From positions 1 through 10,412 of the forward strand of contig DAHUXF010000069.1 in assembly GCA_027307295.1 (NCBI GenBank): a stretch of DNA of 10,412 nt, read 5' to 3'. Shown one piece after another: positions 1 through 6,646 of this stretch. A model generated the notes under the pieces. It did not search any database. It was not told the origin of the DNA and worked only from the letters and a program-made list of their open reading frames with translations. How positions within the stretch are numbered: the stretch's first letter is position 1; the number at the start of each line of letters is the position of its first letter. Position numbers and translations under genes: made by a program. The stretch is from Acidobacteriaceae bacterium (GTDB lineage Bacteria > Acidobacteriota > Terriglobia > Terriglobales > Acidobacteriaceae).

Positions 1-99
1 CACGTCGCCGAGACGCAGGAGGACGCCGTGCTCACCGACCGGGCCACCGAGGTCGTCTCCTTCGGCGACGACCTCTACGGGGACCGCGATGGCCGGTGA
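1..99 (+). CDS. C-terminal end of an unidentified high-GC (actinobacterial-type) protein, 5' partial
   Basis: The window opens inside this frame, which gives 32 codons (starting HVAETQEDAV and ending GDRDGR) before TGA at 97-99. In 31 of 32 codons the third base is G or C, the signature of a genuine gene from a very GC-rich genome and unlike every other gene in the window. The stop overlaps the start of the next frame (ATG at 89-91), a typical translational-coupling overlap. I do not recognise the family from this short acidic tail. The segment appears to be foreign to the rest of the contig (see the junction feature), so it should not be read as an operon partner of the glycosyltransferase downstream. 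Confidence 0.5.
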   Translation, partial: HVAETQEDAVLTDRATEVVSFGDDLYGDRDGR

Positions 100-175
100 G
101 TCGTCGACGCGGGCGCTGCGCATCGCGCAGGGCGTGCGCGAGTGCTGCTGGCGTGCTGGACTGGCTTTCTGCTGA
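89..175 (+). pseudogene. N-terminal fragment of a second high-GC gene, cut off at the chimeric junction
   Basis: ATG at 89 starts a frame reading MAGESSTRALRIAQGVRE. It uses G/C third positions in 16 of the 17 codons after ATG and overlaps the preceding stop by 11 bases, as in a tightly packed actinobacterial operon. From about position 143 the reading turns into Cys/Trp-rich nonsense and stops at TGA 173-175, exactly where base composition changes. The gene was therefore probably intact in its source genome and is truncated here by the join to unrelated DNA. The family cannot be told from about 18 residues. Confidence 0.4.
138..158. other. Probable chimeric junction between high-GC DNA and the native contig
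   Basis: Bases 1-140 contain 104 G/C (74%), while the sequence just after about 155 is close to half A/T. The switch falls inside two unrelated frames: a high-GC gene start on the left and a membrane glycosyltransferase entered mid-protein on the right. There is no inverted repeat, target-site duplication or recombinase gene at the join. A GCTGCTGGCGTGCTGG stretch at the join could supply the short identity that misjoins assemblies. The exact base cannot be fixed. Confidence 0.6.
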
Positions 176-1011
176 TTTTCTTCACCTTCTCTACCACCCA
201 GGAATACTATTCCATGCCGTGCTATCCGGCACTCTGTTTATTATTAGGTTCAGCAATGGCACAGGAAGGCGTTTGGATACGGCGCGGGACGCGGATGCTT
301 GCTGCACTCAGTGCGGCTGCGGCCATGGTGATCCTGGCAATTCTCTTTCTGGTCCGTCATGTGCCTACGCCCGGCGATATCGCGGCAGCGCTCACGCCAC
401 GTTTACAGGCTTACACTCTGTCGTTGAGTCATGTTGAAGACTTGAATTTGCGGTCATTCGCTTATCTGCGCATTCCTCTTGCGCTGGCCGCGATAAGTTT
501 CCTGATTGTGCCGCTCGGTACGTTCCGTGCCCCTGTGCGGCGAGCCTTCGCGGCCGCCACCGTGATGATGGTGTTGTTCTTCCACGCCGCCCGCCTGGCT
601 ATGGTAACCTTTGATCCCTACATGTCTTCGCGACCGTTAGCGGAAGCGCTGCTTCGCGCGCCGGGTGGCAAGTTGATTGTGGACCATCACTATTACACAT
701 TTTCATCAGTCTTTTTTTATACCAACCGGCAGGCATTGTTGCTTAACGGGCGCTTCAATAATCTTGAGTATGGCGCCTACGCGCCTGGGGCGCCGCCGGT
801 CTTTCTGGACGATGCCCAATTTAAAGATACATGGAAAAGGCCGGAGCGCTCTTATCTGGTGGCCACCAACTCCGCTCTGCCGCGTATTGAAAAGCTGGTT
901 GGCAACGAGCAACTGAATCTGGTTTCCGAAAGCGGCGGCAAGTTTATAGTTACAAACCATCCCGTGGGCCAGGCAGCCGGCGGGGATTTGAAAATTCAGT
1001 CATCAAGATGA
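142..1011 (+). CDS. GT39/PMT-type membrane glycosyltransferase, C-terminal part (5' end lost)
   Basis: This is the C-terminal half of an integral membrane sugar transferase of the dolichyl/undecaprenyl-phosphate-sugar-dependent class (GT-C fold, GT39/ArnT-like). The tell-tale segment is FFTFSTTQEYYSMPCYPAL near residues 13-31, the conserved helix and loop in which family members read FFS-S--..YY.-P--PAL. Further membrane segments lie near residues 52-71, 105-125 and 136-156. A soluble periplasmic tail follows to residue 289, including DHHYYTFSSVFFYTNR, typical of acidobacterial relatives. The GTG at 142 is only the first possible start after the junction and is not the true start. The family is usually about 500-600 residues, so the N-terminal half with the catalytic acidic residues is absent. 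The stop lies 22 bases before the sulfoquinovose synthase start on the same strand, so co-transcription is likely. The sugar and acceptor are unknown. Confidence 0.75.
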   Translation: MLLACWTGFLLIFFTFSTTQEYYSMPCYPALCLLLGSAMAQEGVWIRRGTRMLAALSAAAAMVILAILFLVRHVPTPGDIAAALTPRLQAYTLSLSHVEDLNLRSFAYLRIPLALAAISFLIVPLGTFRAPVRRAFAAATVMMVLFFHAARLAMVTFDPYMSSRPLAEALLRAPGGKLIVDHHYYTFSSVFFYTNRQALLLNGRFNNLEYGAYAPGAPPVFLDDAQFKDTWKRPERSYLVATNSALPRIEKLVGNEQLNLVSESGGKFIVTNHPVGQAAGGDLKIQSSR

Positions 1012-1020
1012 AGTGGGGAC

Positions 1021-1026
1021 AAGGAG
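1021..1026 (+). promoter_or_regulatory. Shine-Dalgarno site fixing the sqdB start at 1034
   Basis: AAGGAG sits 7 bases before the ATG at 1034. The in-frame upstream ATG at 1013 would put this site inside the coding sequence and add seven residues (MGTRRYS) ahead of the beta-strand that starts the Rossmann fold. The start at 1034, giving MRIIVLGGDGYCG, matches the family. Confidence 0.8.
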
Positions 1027-1033
1027 ATATTCA

Positions 1034-2146
1034 ATGAGGATCATTGTACTTGGAGGAGACGGGTACTGCGGATGGGCTACAGCCTTGTATCTGTCACGCA
1101 AGGGGCATTCTATTGCAATCGTTGACAATTTTGTCCGCCGTCAGTGGGACCACGAACTTGGGGCCCAGACTTTAACCCCCATTCGTCCGCTTTCTGAACG
1201 GGTCAGGGCCTGGCACAAACTTACCGGCAAAACTATCGACACTTTTGTTGGCGACGTTCAGGATTACGATTTTCTTTCCTCCGTGATCGAAGAGTACGAA
1301 CCGGAAGCGGTAATCCATTTTGCGGAACAGCGCTCGGCGCCTTATTCCATGATTGACCGCAAACACGCAGTGTTTACCCAGGTGAATAACGTGGTGGGCA
1401 CGCTGAATCTGCTGTTTGCCCTGGCCGAATTCCAGCCCGCCTGCCATTTGATCAAGCTGGGGACCATGGGCGAATATGGCACCCCCAACATCGATATTGA
1501 AGAGGGCTACATCACTGTCGAGCACAATGGACGCAAGGACCTGCTTCCCTTTCCCAAGCAGCCCGGCTCTTTCTATCATCTCTCCAAAGTGCATGACAGC
1601 CATAACATGATGTTTGCCTGCAAGGCCTGGGGCTTGCGCGCCACTGATCTTAACCAGGGCATTGTGTACGGGACCCTGACCGAAGAAGTTGCTCTTGATG
1701 AAGCGTTGATCAACCGTTTCGACTACGATGAAATTTTCGGTACGGTGCTGAACCGCTTCTGCGCTCAGGCTGCCATCGGTCATCCACTCACCGTCTACGG
1801 CGCAGGCGGGCAGACCCGGGGCTTCCTGGATATACGCGATACGGTTCGCTGCATTGAAATTGCATGTCTCAATCCAGCCGGACGGGGCGAGTGCCGGGTC
1901 TACAACCAGTTCACTGAACAATTTTCTGTTCTGCAACTGGCCCAGCTCACAGCGGCCGCGGCCAAGCACCTGGGATTGAAAGTGGAAATCGACCATCTTC
2001 CAGATCCACGGGTTGAAGCGGAAGAGCATTATTACAACGCGAAACATTCCAAGCTGATCGACATGGGGCCTGGAGCCGCATCGCCTTTCCAGCGCCCTCA
2101 TCGATTCACTCCTGGGCATCGCTTTGCAATACCGGGAAAGAATTGA
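1034..2146 (+). CDS. sqdB: UDP-sulfoquinovose synthase (SQD1/SqdB family), C-terminus disrupted by a frameshift
   Basis: The enzyme converts UDP-glucose and sulfite to UDP-sulfoquinovose, the head-group donor for the sulfolipid SQDG and, in some archaea, for sulfated glycans. It is a short-chain-dehydrogenase-type NAD(H)-dependent enzyme. The NAD motif GGDGYCG is at residues 7-13 and DNFVRR at 31-36. EQRSAPYSMIDR is at 98-109 and KLGTMGEYGTPNIDIEEGY at 141-159, with the catalytic Thr144. SFYHLSKVHDSHN at 179-191 carries the YxxxK pair Tyr181/Lys185. DLNQGIVYG is at 205-213, GQTRGFLDIRDT at 259-270 and NQFTEQFSV at 291-299. These blocks match remembered plant SQD1 almost word for word. The open frame yields 370 residues, but after Met344 the sequence becomes unrelated (GPGAASPFQRP...), because one G too many lies at 2065-2068. 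The family tail continues in another frame to 2231 (398 residues if restored). Either a base-calling error or a real, probably damaging, mutation fits. Confidence 0.93.
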   Translation: MRIIVLGGDGYCGWATALYLSRKGHSIAIVDNFVRRQWDHELGAQTLTPIRPLSERVRAWHKLTGKTIDTFVGDVQDYDFLSSVIEEYEPEAVIHFAEQRSAPYSMIDRKHAVFTQVNNVVGTLNLLFALAEFQPACHLIKLGTMGEYGTPNIDIEEGYITVEHNGRKDLLPFPKQPGSFYHLSKVHDSHNMMFACKAWGLRATDLNQGIVYGTLTEEVALDEALINRFDYDEIFGTVLNRFCAQAAIGHPLTVYGAGGQTRGFLDIRDTVRCIEIACLNPAGRGECRVYNQFTEQFSVLQLAQLTAAAAKHLGLKVEIDHLPDPRVEAEEHYYNAKHSKLIDMGPGAASPFQRPHRFTPGHRFAIPGKN

Positions 2147-2231
2147 TCCGGCCTTGATAGCGCCTCGCGTCAGCTGGCGGTCGACGCGCAACGACCGCCG
2201 CGTTACGCTGACGGGTGCGCCGGTAGTTTAA
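2066..2231 (+). other. sqdB: Displaced C-terminal coding segment of sqdB (frameshifted)
   Basis: Reading from GGC at 2067-2069 gives GLEPHRLSSALIDSLLGIAL, then QYRERIDPALIAPRVSW, and ends VTLTGAPVV with TAA at 2229-2231. Plant SQD1 has at this place a Gly-Leu-Glu-Pro-His block, then a Ser-Leu-Leu-Asp-Ser-Leu-Leu helix, and near the end Pro-x-Val-Ser-Trp, so this is clearly the real C-terminus. Deleting one G from GGGG 2065-2068 joins it in frame to Met344. The stop lies 9 bases from the end of the convergent gene, which is also where a normal gene end would be expected. Confidence 0.85.
2168..2213 (+). other. Strong potential stem-loop in the 3' end of sqdB
   Basis: CGTCAGC at 2168-2174 is complementary to GCTGACG at 2207-2213, and GGCGGTCG at 2176-2183 is complementary to CGACCGCC at 2192-2199, around an 8-base loop. 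The two helices (15 bp together) are separated by a 1/7-base internal loop. No T-run follows on either strand, so this is not a standard intrinsic terminator. It could protect or end the convergent transcripts, or simply reflect the coding sequence. Confidence 0.4.
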
Positions 2232-2240
2232 GGAGACTGC

Positions 2241-3407
2241 TTATTGCTGGACTGGAGGAGCCAGCGGGACCAGTACTCCGTTTCGAATGTCATAATCGTT
2301 GCCACGCCAACGGATGCTCTTGCGTCCAAAGCTGATGATCCAGATCATGAAGGCCATTGCGTCCCATGCTGGAATGAGCGCCAGGGTCTTCCAGGGGATG
2401 GACTGCTTCAGTCCACGGCCCCCGATCATCCATGTGATGGCGGAACGAAACAGAAAATATGTTCCTAGATAGCTGACGGCGATTGGGACCGATGGCAGAA
2501 CGGCTATCGCAGCCAGGCACCAGGGAAGCCCATGAGTGAAAACCAGGCCCAGATGGCCCCAGGGACGCATGTGCCGCATCACCACGATCCAGCGCAGCCT
2601 TTTATGAAATAGCTCCCGGAAAGTTTGATAGTCAGCCACTGTGGATACAGAATACGGCAGAAGTTCAACTTCATAACCCTGGTCCGCAATCAGACGGCCT
2701 ACCAGCAAATCATCTGCAGGACGGTTCTCGATTGCCTGATAACCGCCGAACCCATCCAGCCGTGTACGTGATGTGGCAATGGTGGGACCAAGCGTAAATT
2801 TTATGCCATCCAATTGCCAGGCTACGAGTATCCCGGCATAGAAATCGCTGAGCATGCCAGCCGACTGGAGATTATGGACCAGCGTGGTCTCGTGAATCGG
2901 CACATAGAAGCAGGTAACAGCGCCAACGCGTGGATTAGCCAGCGGAGCCACCACAGTGCGCAGATAATCCGGCTGGACCCTGACGTCACTGTCACTGATA
3001 ACAACAGTCTCATACCTGGCCTCATTCACCAGGCGGACCAACTTTGAGACCTTGTCGTTCGCCGCATTGCGCCCCGAACCGATGAGCACGCGAATTTGGC
3101 ACTCGGGAAAGTCAGCAATCAGTCTCTCGATCACGGGAAGCGCTGGATCGTCAGCGTCACCAATACAGAAAACAATTTCATACTCACCATAATCCTGCCG
3201 GCAAAAGCTGGCGAGATTATCGTAGGCATCGGGATCAAGGCCGCGAATAGGTTTCAGATTGCTGACTGGCGGCGAAAAAGGCTGGCCGGATTGGGTTGGG
3301 CCAGGCGCTTGCTGAAAAAAACGAAAGGAACTATAGAGTACAAGGCCGTAATAGATAAATGGAATCGCGGCTAGAGCAAGAAAAAGGTACCCCAAAAGAG
3401 TTGACAT
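2241..3407 (-). CDS. GT21-type glycosyltransferase (ceramide glucosyltransferase / hopanoid HpnI-like)
   Basis: A membrane-anchored GT-A inverting glycosyltransferase that moves a sugar from a nucleotide sugar to a lipid acceptor at the cytoplasmic face. Residues 4-25 form an N-terminal membrane helix. SNLKPIRGLDPDAYDNLASF at 49-68 is the KPxxGxD block of ceramide glucosyltransferases. DADDPA is at 84-89, DSDVRVQPD with the metal-binding DSD at 139-147, the D3 acid in ADDLLVG at 231-237, and KRLRW at 269-273 is the (Q/R)xxRW motif. Two or three more membrane segments follow (about 287-330 and 338-360). The tail ends in RWRGNDYDIRNG, as in bacterial HpnI-like enzymes. Length 388 is normal. All active-site motifs are present. 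It is convergent with sqdB, with 9 bases between stops. Glucosylation of ceramide or N-acetylglucosaminylation of a hopanoid are the known family roles; use of UDP-sulfoquinovose would be new and is only suggested by location. Confidence 0.85.
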   Translation of the reverse strand: MSTLLGYLFLALAAIPFIYYGLVLYSSFRFFQQAPGPTQSGQPFSPPVSNLKPIRGLDPDAYDNLASFCRQDYGEYEIVFCIGDADDPALPVIERLIADFPECQIRVLIGSGRNAANDKVSKLVRLVNEARYETVVISDSDVRVQPDYLRTVVAPLANPRVGAVTCFYVPIHETTLVHNLQSAGMLSDFYAGILVAWQLDGIKFTLGPTIATSRTRLDGFGGYQAIENRPADDLLVGRLIADQGYEVELLPYSVSTVADYQTFRELFHKRLRWIVVMRHMRPWGHLGLVFTHGLPWCLAAIAVLPSVPIAVSYLGTYFLFRSAITWMIGGRGLKQSIPWKTLALIPAWDAMAFMIWIISFGRKSIRWRGNDYDIRNGVLVPLAPPVQQ

Positions 3408-3411
3408 TATT

Positions 3412-3437
3412 GCCGGCTCACTCCCATCAGAGCCGGT
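3412..3437 (-). promoter_or_regulatory. Leader hairpin holding the ribosome binding site of the GT21 gene in its loop
   Basis: On the minus strand, CCGGCTC and GAGCCGG (plus-strand arms 3430-3436 and 3413-3419) form a 7-bp stem, extendable by a G-U pair, just before the ATG at 3407. The 10-base loop contains GGGAG (plus-strand CTCCC at 3421-3425), the only Shine-Dalgarno-like sequence before this start, 13 bases from ATG. Folding would present the site in a loop and shorten its effective distance to the start codon. Seen in sequence; a regulatory role is inferred. Confidence 0.4.
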
Positions 3438-4433
3438 GCTCTATTCAAGCCTTGAGCAACTCTGTCAGGAATGCTCGTGCAGTGACGGAACGGCAAAAGT
3501 GGATTGAAAATCATACGGCTCACACCCCATGATCGTACTGTTCTTGCTGGCAACAGTTTACGTTCTTTTATTAAAGGAGCCAAGCTGCCGGTCTACAGTC
3601 TGTTCGAGCCAGTCAGCATCCATCTATCGCCGTCTAATGTTGGGTTGAGGGCGTTCAGACACGTACTACAAGTTAAGATATCCACCCCATCGTGGAATTG
3701 CAGGGTGAATGACTGTCAAAATTGGGAGGGACTGGTTCATTGGCACTTATGGTTGGGTTTGTTTTTGAGGATCCCGGGTTTCACGCTGTGCGCTCCTTGG
3801 CTATCCCGCGCCAGGACAGACAGCCGCTGGCTTATTCCATCAAAAATTTGGCGAGCTTTGCTTGTGGTCAATTCGCATAGCTCCGCCGGGCTGATCCATT
3901 TCTGTGGTTAAGCCTGCTGGAGATTTCCATTTTTGCACCCATCAATCCAAGCTCCGCCAACAAAAAACTTTTACGAAAATTCTTCAACTTTCCGAGAATT
4001 TTTTGAAGATATTTATCAAACATCCGGCAAAGATGCTCCAAGGCCTGCTTGTTTGTCTTTGCTTGAAATCAAGCCTGATAAACTTTAAAGTGTTCGATTT
4101 TAATTCCATTTCTTTGACTTTTTTAAGTAGTACTTTTAGCCATCCACGAACCGCTTCCAAATTTCTAAAACTTTCCGGAATTTTATAGTTTTTATCGACT
4201 TAACTCTTATTTATTAAGGTTTCTGGTGAATGATGGCTTTCTGTTTTCGTAAATGAATTGTCATATTAATTGACTTCCAGACCATGTAAGTTTTGTAAAT
4301 AAATTACTTATTATCATAAATTTAAAAAATATAAATTTCTGAAAACAGGATTTATTCCCGAGAATTTGAGCATTTTAATAAACTCCCGTAGCCTTCCTGC
4401 CTCTGAGGCAATTTCGGGAAAGAAAGCTGCTGG
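3438..4433. other. About 1 kb without a convincing gene; AT-rich from about 3900 to 4420
   Basis: Open frames at 3504-3911 and 3904-4188 (+) lack Shine-Dalgarno sites, recognisable motifs and normal codon use, and I do not accept them. An uninterrupted minus-strand frame (3737-3907, no ATG) reads WISPAELCELTTSKARQIF with plausible composition and might be a gene remnant. From about 3900 the sequence becomes strongly AT-rich, with many A and T runs and little coding potential. The motif ACTTTCCG followed by AATTTT occurs near 3988 and again near 4171. An 8-bp inverted repeat (AAAATTCT/AGAATTTT, 3976-4002) surrounds the first copy. This could be a long regulatory region for the multicopper oxidase, an A/T-rich DNA-binding-protein target, or the decayed edge of acquired DNA. 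Confidence 0.4.
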
Positions 4434-4462
4434 TTGAAAAAAAGAGTAGTGGCAAGTAGAGT
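4434..4462 (+). promoter_or_regulatory. Possible sigma-70-type promoter for the multicopper oxidase gene
   Basis: TTGAAA (4434-4439, 5 of 6 matches to the -35 consensus) is followed after 17 bases by TAGAGT (4457-4462, 4 of 6 to -10). Transcription would begin near 4470 and give a leader of about 240 bases that includes the palindrome at 4523-4538. AT-rich DNA upstream offers many such matches, so this is tentative. Confidence 0.25.
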
Positions 4463-4522
4463 AGTCGGGCTGGCTTCAGCAAAAAAGGGAGCCCCCGCTT
4501 CACGCCAGCAACGCCTCACATT

Positions 4523-4538
4523 GTCGATTGCAATCGAC
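4523..4538. promoter_or_regulatory. Perfect 16-bp palindrome, operator candidate
   Basis: GTCGATTGCAATCGAC is its own exact reverse complement and lies 168 bases before the ATG of the multicopper oxidase. It looks like a binding site for a dimeric regulator. It does not resemble the CueR or CopY boxes I know. No regulator gene is present in the window. Confidence 0.45.
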
Positions 4539-4697
4539 GCCGAAACATTTCGATGAGCTGGGTTCTGCCCGGCACACAGGATTTCAACATGTGTTGCCGC
4601 GACCTCTCATTCTTGCCAATCCGCGCTTTTTCTGCGCTGAACCTCAGTGACCCGTTTGTTGCTGAGTGATTCTTGTCAGAATTCCAAGGCTGAATAT

Positions 4698-4704
4698 GGA
4701 GGAG
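4698..4704 (+). promoter_or_regulatory. Shine-Dalgarno site fixing the multicopper oxidase start at 4707
   Basis: GGAGGAG lies immediately before the ATG at 4707. The frame is open back to a GTG at 4647, but that start has no ribosome binding site and would put 20 polar residues before the signal peptide. Starting at 4707 gives a normal positively charged signal-peptide N-terminus (MKQQRSSYW). Confidence 0.75.
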
Positions 4705-4706
4705 CA

Positions 4707-6572
4707 ATGAAGCAACAAAGAAGTTCCTATTGGAACTGCAAAAGCTTTTTGGTTTTGATGGTAGTTGTCATGGCGCAAATGTGTGTTGTTGCCCAGGCAT
4801 CTGTCGCGCCTGTTAACACCACGTGTACCCGCTTCAATCCTGGCAGTGTCATCCACAATCCACCTGCGTTATTCAGTTCGAACGGCGTGCTGAATGTGCA
4901 GTTCTCATACCAGGCGTCCACCGACTCGATAGGCCGGCAGACCTTTTGCTTCGTGACCCCGAGCGGCGTACAGAACCCCACGCTGCACGTGAAACCAGGC
5001 GATACGCTGAACATCACCGTTACCAATAACACACCGTTTACTGAAGTGAATGATTTCGACGAGACCTTCGGTTCCACCTTCAGCCCCACCTGCGGCGACA
5101 CCAATTTTGAGCAGCAGGCGGCGTTGACGAATTCCCACGGCTTCCCGATGAGCGGTGGCTCAATGAACATCCACTATCACGGCACCAACACCACGCCCGC
5201 CTGCCATGGTGATAACGTGGTCAAAACCCTGGTCAACCCCGGGCACACATTTTCCTATAGCCTGGCGTTCCCAACCAACGAACCTCCGGGACTGTACTGG
5301 TATCACCCGCACGTGCACGGGCTTGCCGAAGCTGCTGTCGCGTCCGGTGCATCAGGGGCGCTGGTAGTCGATGGAATTCAGAACGTCCAGCCGGCAGTAC
5401 AGGGATTGCGGCATCGCATTCTGGTTCTCCGCGACCAGCCGCTCAAGCAATTCCCCATCCAGGAGAGTCCGGGCGGCACCGAGGGCGGAATTCCGCAGGG
5501 CGACCTGACGATTAACAATGTTTCCATTAACACCACCGTGAATACAACGACCAGCGCAGTGACCTACACGCCGGCGATTATTCACATGTATCGGGGCGAA
5601 AAGCAATTCTGGCGCGTTACCAACTCAACCTCGGATCAACCTCTGGATCTGGCCGTGCGGTTTAATGGCGTAAACCAGACCATCCAACTCGTGGGCATTG
5701 ATGCAGTTCCGGTCAACTCCCAGGATGGCACTCAGCCCGGCTCTCTCATTCCCGTAACCCACTTCCGTATTCCACCGGCGGCGCGCGTGGAATTTATCGT
5801 CACTGCTCCGACCTCCACGGCGACGGTGGCCCAGTTTGTGACCCAACTCGCCAATACCGGGCCGCTGGGCGATGATGTTCCCACCCGCCCGCTAGCGACC
5901 ATTGCTTTGCTCGGCTCAGATAATGACGAACCTGTGCCAGATGACAATGTCGGTAGCTTCACTTCGCTGAACACCAGTCAGCAGCGCTTTAGCGGAATCA
6001 CAAGCGTAACTCCCTCGGTGACTCGCACCGTGTTCTTTGAAGAGGTTGAAGATGGCAGCGTCTTCTTCATTAACGCCAGCGGATGCGTGACTTCCACCGG
6101 CGCTCAGTGTGCCACCCAGCCGTATCCCATTGATACGCCTTTCGACAGCAACAATCCGCCGGCGGTCGTGACCACGCAGGGATCGGTGGAAAAATGGATC
6201 ATCCAGAACCACGCCCGCGAGAACCACGAACTGCACCAGCACCAGATTCACTTCAAGGTGCTGTCACAGGACAACTTTGAGGCCAACGGCTCTCCGCAGG
6301 CGCCTGGCATCAACGGCCAGTTCCTTGACATGGTGGAGGTACCTTTCTGCGGCGGCGATCCCGCAGGCACGAACCCCGACGGTTCTGCTACGAATCCGCC
6401 TAACCCGCCGGCCTGCATCACTGCCAACGGCGGCGGCCCGGGGATACCGTATCCGCAGGTCCAGACCCTGATGGACTTCCGTGGCCCCGACATCGGAGCC
6501 TTTGTGTTCCACTGTCACATCCTGGGACACGAGGACCGGGGCATGATGGCCATTGAGCAAGTCAACCAGTAA
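4707..6572 (+). CDS. Secreted three-domain multicopper oxidase (laccase-like)
   Basis: A blue copper oxidase that couples one-electron oxidation of substrates (phenols, metal ions such as Cu(I) or Mn(II), bilirubin-like compounds) to reduction of oxygen to water, acting outside the cytoplasm. Length is 621 residues. Residues 1-31 are a Sec signal peptide ending AQA, with cleavage likely before Ser32. All four copper-binding blocks are intact: NIHYHG 154-159 (His156, His158), WYHPHVHG 198-205 (His200, His202), HELHQH 507-512 (His507, His510, His512) and HCHILGHEDRGMM 602-614, with type-1 Cys603, His608 and axial Met613. The order matches three cupredoxin domains. An Asn/Pro/Gly-rich loop (about 548-582) sits before the last motif. 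There is no Met-rich CueO-type helix and no twin-arginine signal, so a CueO/CopA assignment is not supported. It is monocistronic, with a palindrome upstream and a strong terminator 25 bases after the stop. The substrate cannot be told from sequence. Confidence 0.93.
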   Translation: MKQQRSSYWNCKSFLVLMVVVMAQMCVVAQASVAPVNTTCTRFNPGSVIHNPPALFSSNGVLNVQFSYQASTDSIGRQTFCFVTPSGVQNPTLHVKPGDTLNITVTNNTPFTEVNDFDETFGSTFSPTCGDTNFEQQAALTNSHGFPMSGGSMNIHYHGTNTTPACHGDNVVKTLVNPGHTFSYSLAFPTNEPPGLYWYHPHVHGLAEAAVASGASGALVVDGIQNVQPAVQGLRHRILVLRDQPLKQFPIQESPGGTEGGIPQGDLTINNVSINTTVNTTTSAVTYTPAIIHMYRGEKQFWRVTNSTSDQPLDLAVRFNGVNQTIQLVGIDAVPVNSQDGTQPGSLIPVTHFRIPPAARVEFIVTAPTSTATVAQFVTQLANTGPLGDDVPTRPLATIALLGSDNDEPVPDDNVGSFTSLNTSQQRFSGITSVTPSVTRTVFFEEVEDGSVFFINASGCVTSTGAQCATQPYPIDTPFDSNNPPAVVTTQGSVEKWIIQNHARENHELHQHQIHFKVLSQDNFEANGSPQAPGINGQFLDMVEVPFCGGDPAGTNPDGSATNPPNPPACITANGGGPGIPYPQVQTLMDFRGPDIGAFVFHCHILGHEDRGMMAIEQVNQ

Positions 6573-6597
6573 GAAAATTAAGGCAAGATACACAACC

Positions 6598-6633
6598 CGC
6601 GGCTCAGAGAGAATCTCTGGGCCGCGTTCTTTT
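6598..6633 (+). terminator. Rho-independent terminator of the multicopper oxidase gene
   Basis: A 13-bp stem (6598-6610 with 6614-6626, CGCGGCTCAGAGA against TCTCTGGGCCGCG, one G-U pair) with loop GAA is followed directly by TTCTTTT at 6627-6633. It lies 25 bases after the stop codon, and nothing else on the plus strand needs ending here. Confidence 0.9.
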
Positions 6634-6646
6634 GTGCACACCTCGA

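Noticed and set aside
1013..1033. Upstream ATG at 1013 as the sqdB start
   Set aside because: It would put the good AAGGAG site inside the gene and add residues not expected before the first Rossmann strand.
2065..2068. Programmed ribosomal frameshift in sqdB
   Set aside because: A plain GGGG without a slippery heptamer or an adjacent pseudoknot, in a family not known for frameshifting. A sequencing error or mutation is simpler.
1172..2191. Long minus-strand frame (339 aa) across sqdB
   Set aside because: It is antisense to a gene with unmistakable family motifs, has no ribosome binding site and shows no recognisable domain. It is a composition shadow.
3504..3911. Plus-strand frame of 135 aa in the gap after the GT21 gene
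   Set aside because: No Shine-Dalgarno site, odd Trp/His/Leu-rich composition and no motif. It is kept only as part of the gene-free region.
3904..4188. Plus-strand frame of 94 aa in the AT-rich stretch
   Set aside because: Phe/Leu/Lys/Ser composition is what A/T runs produce, with no start signal and no domain.
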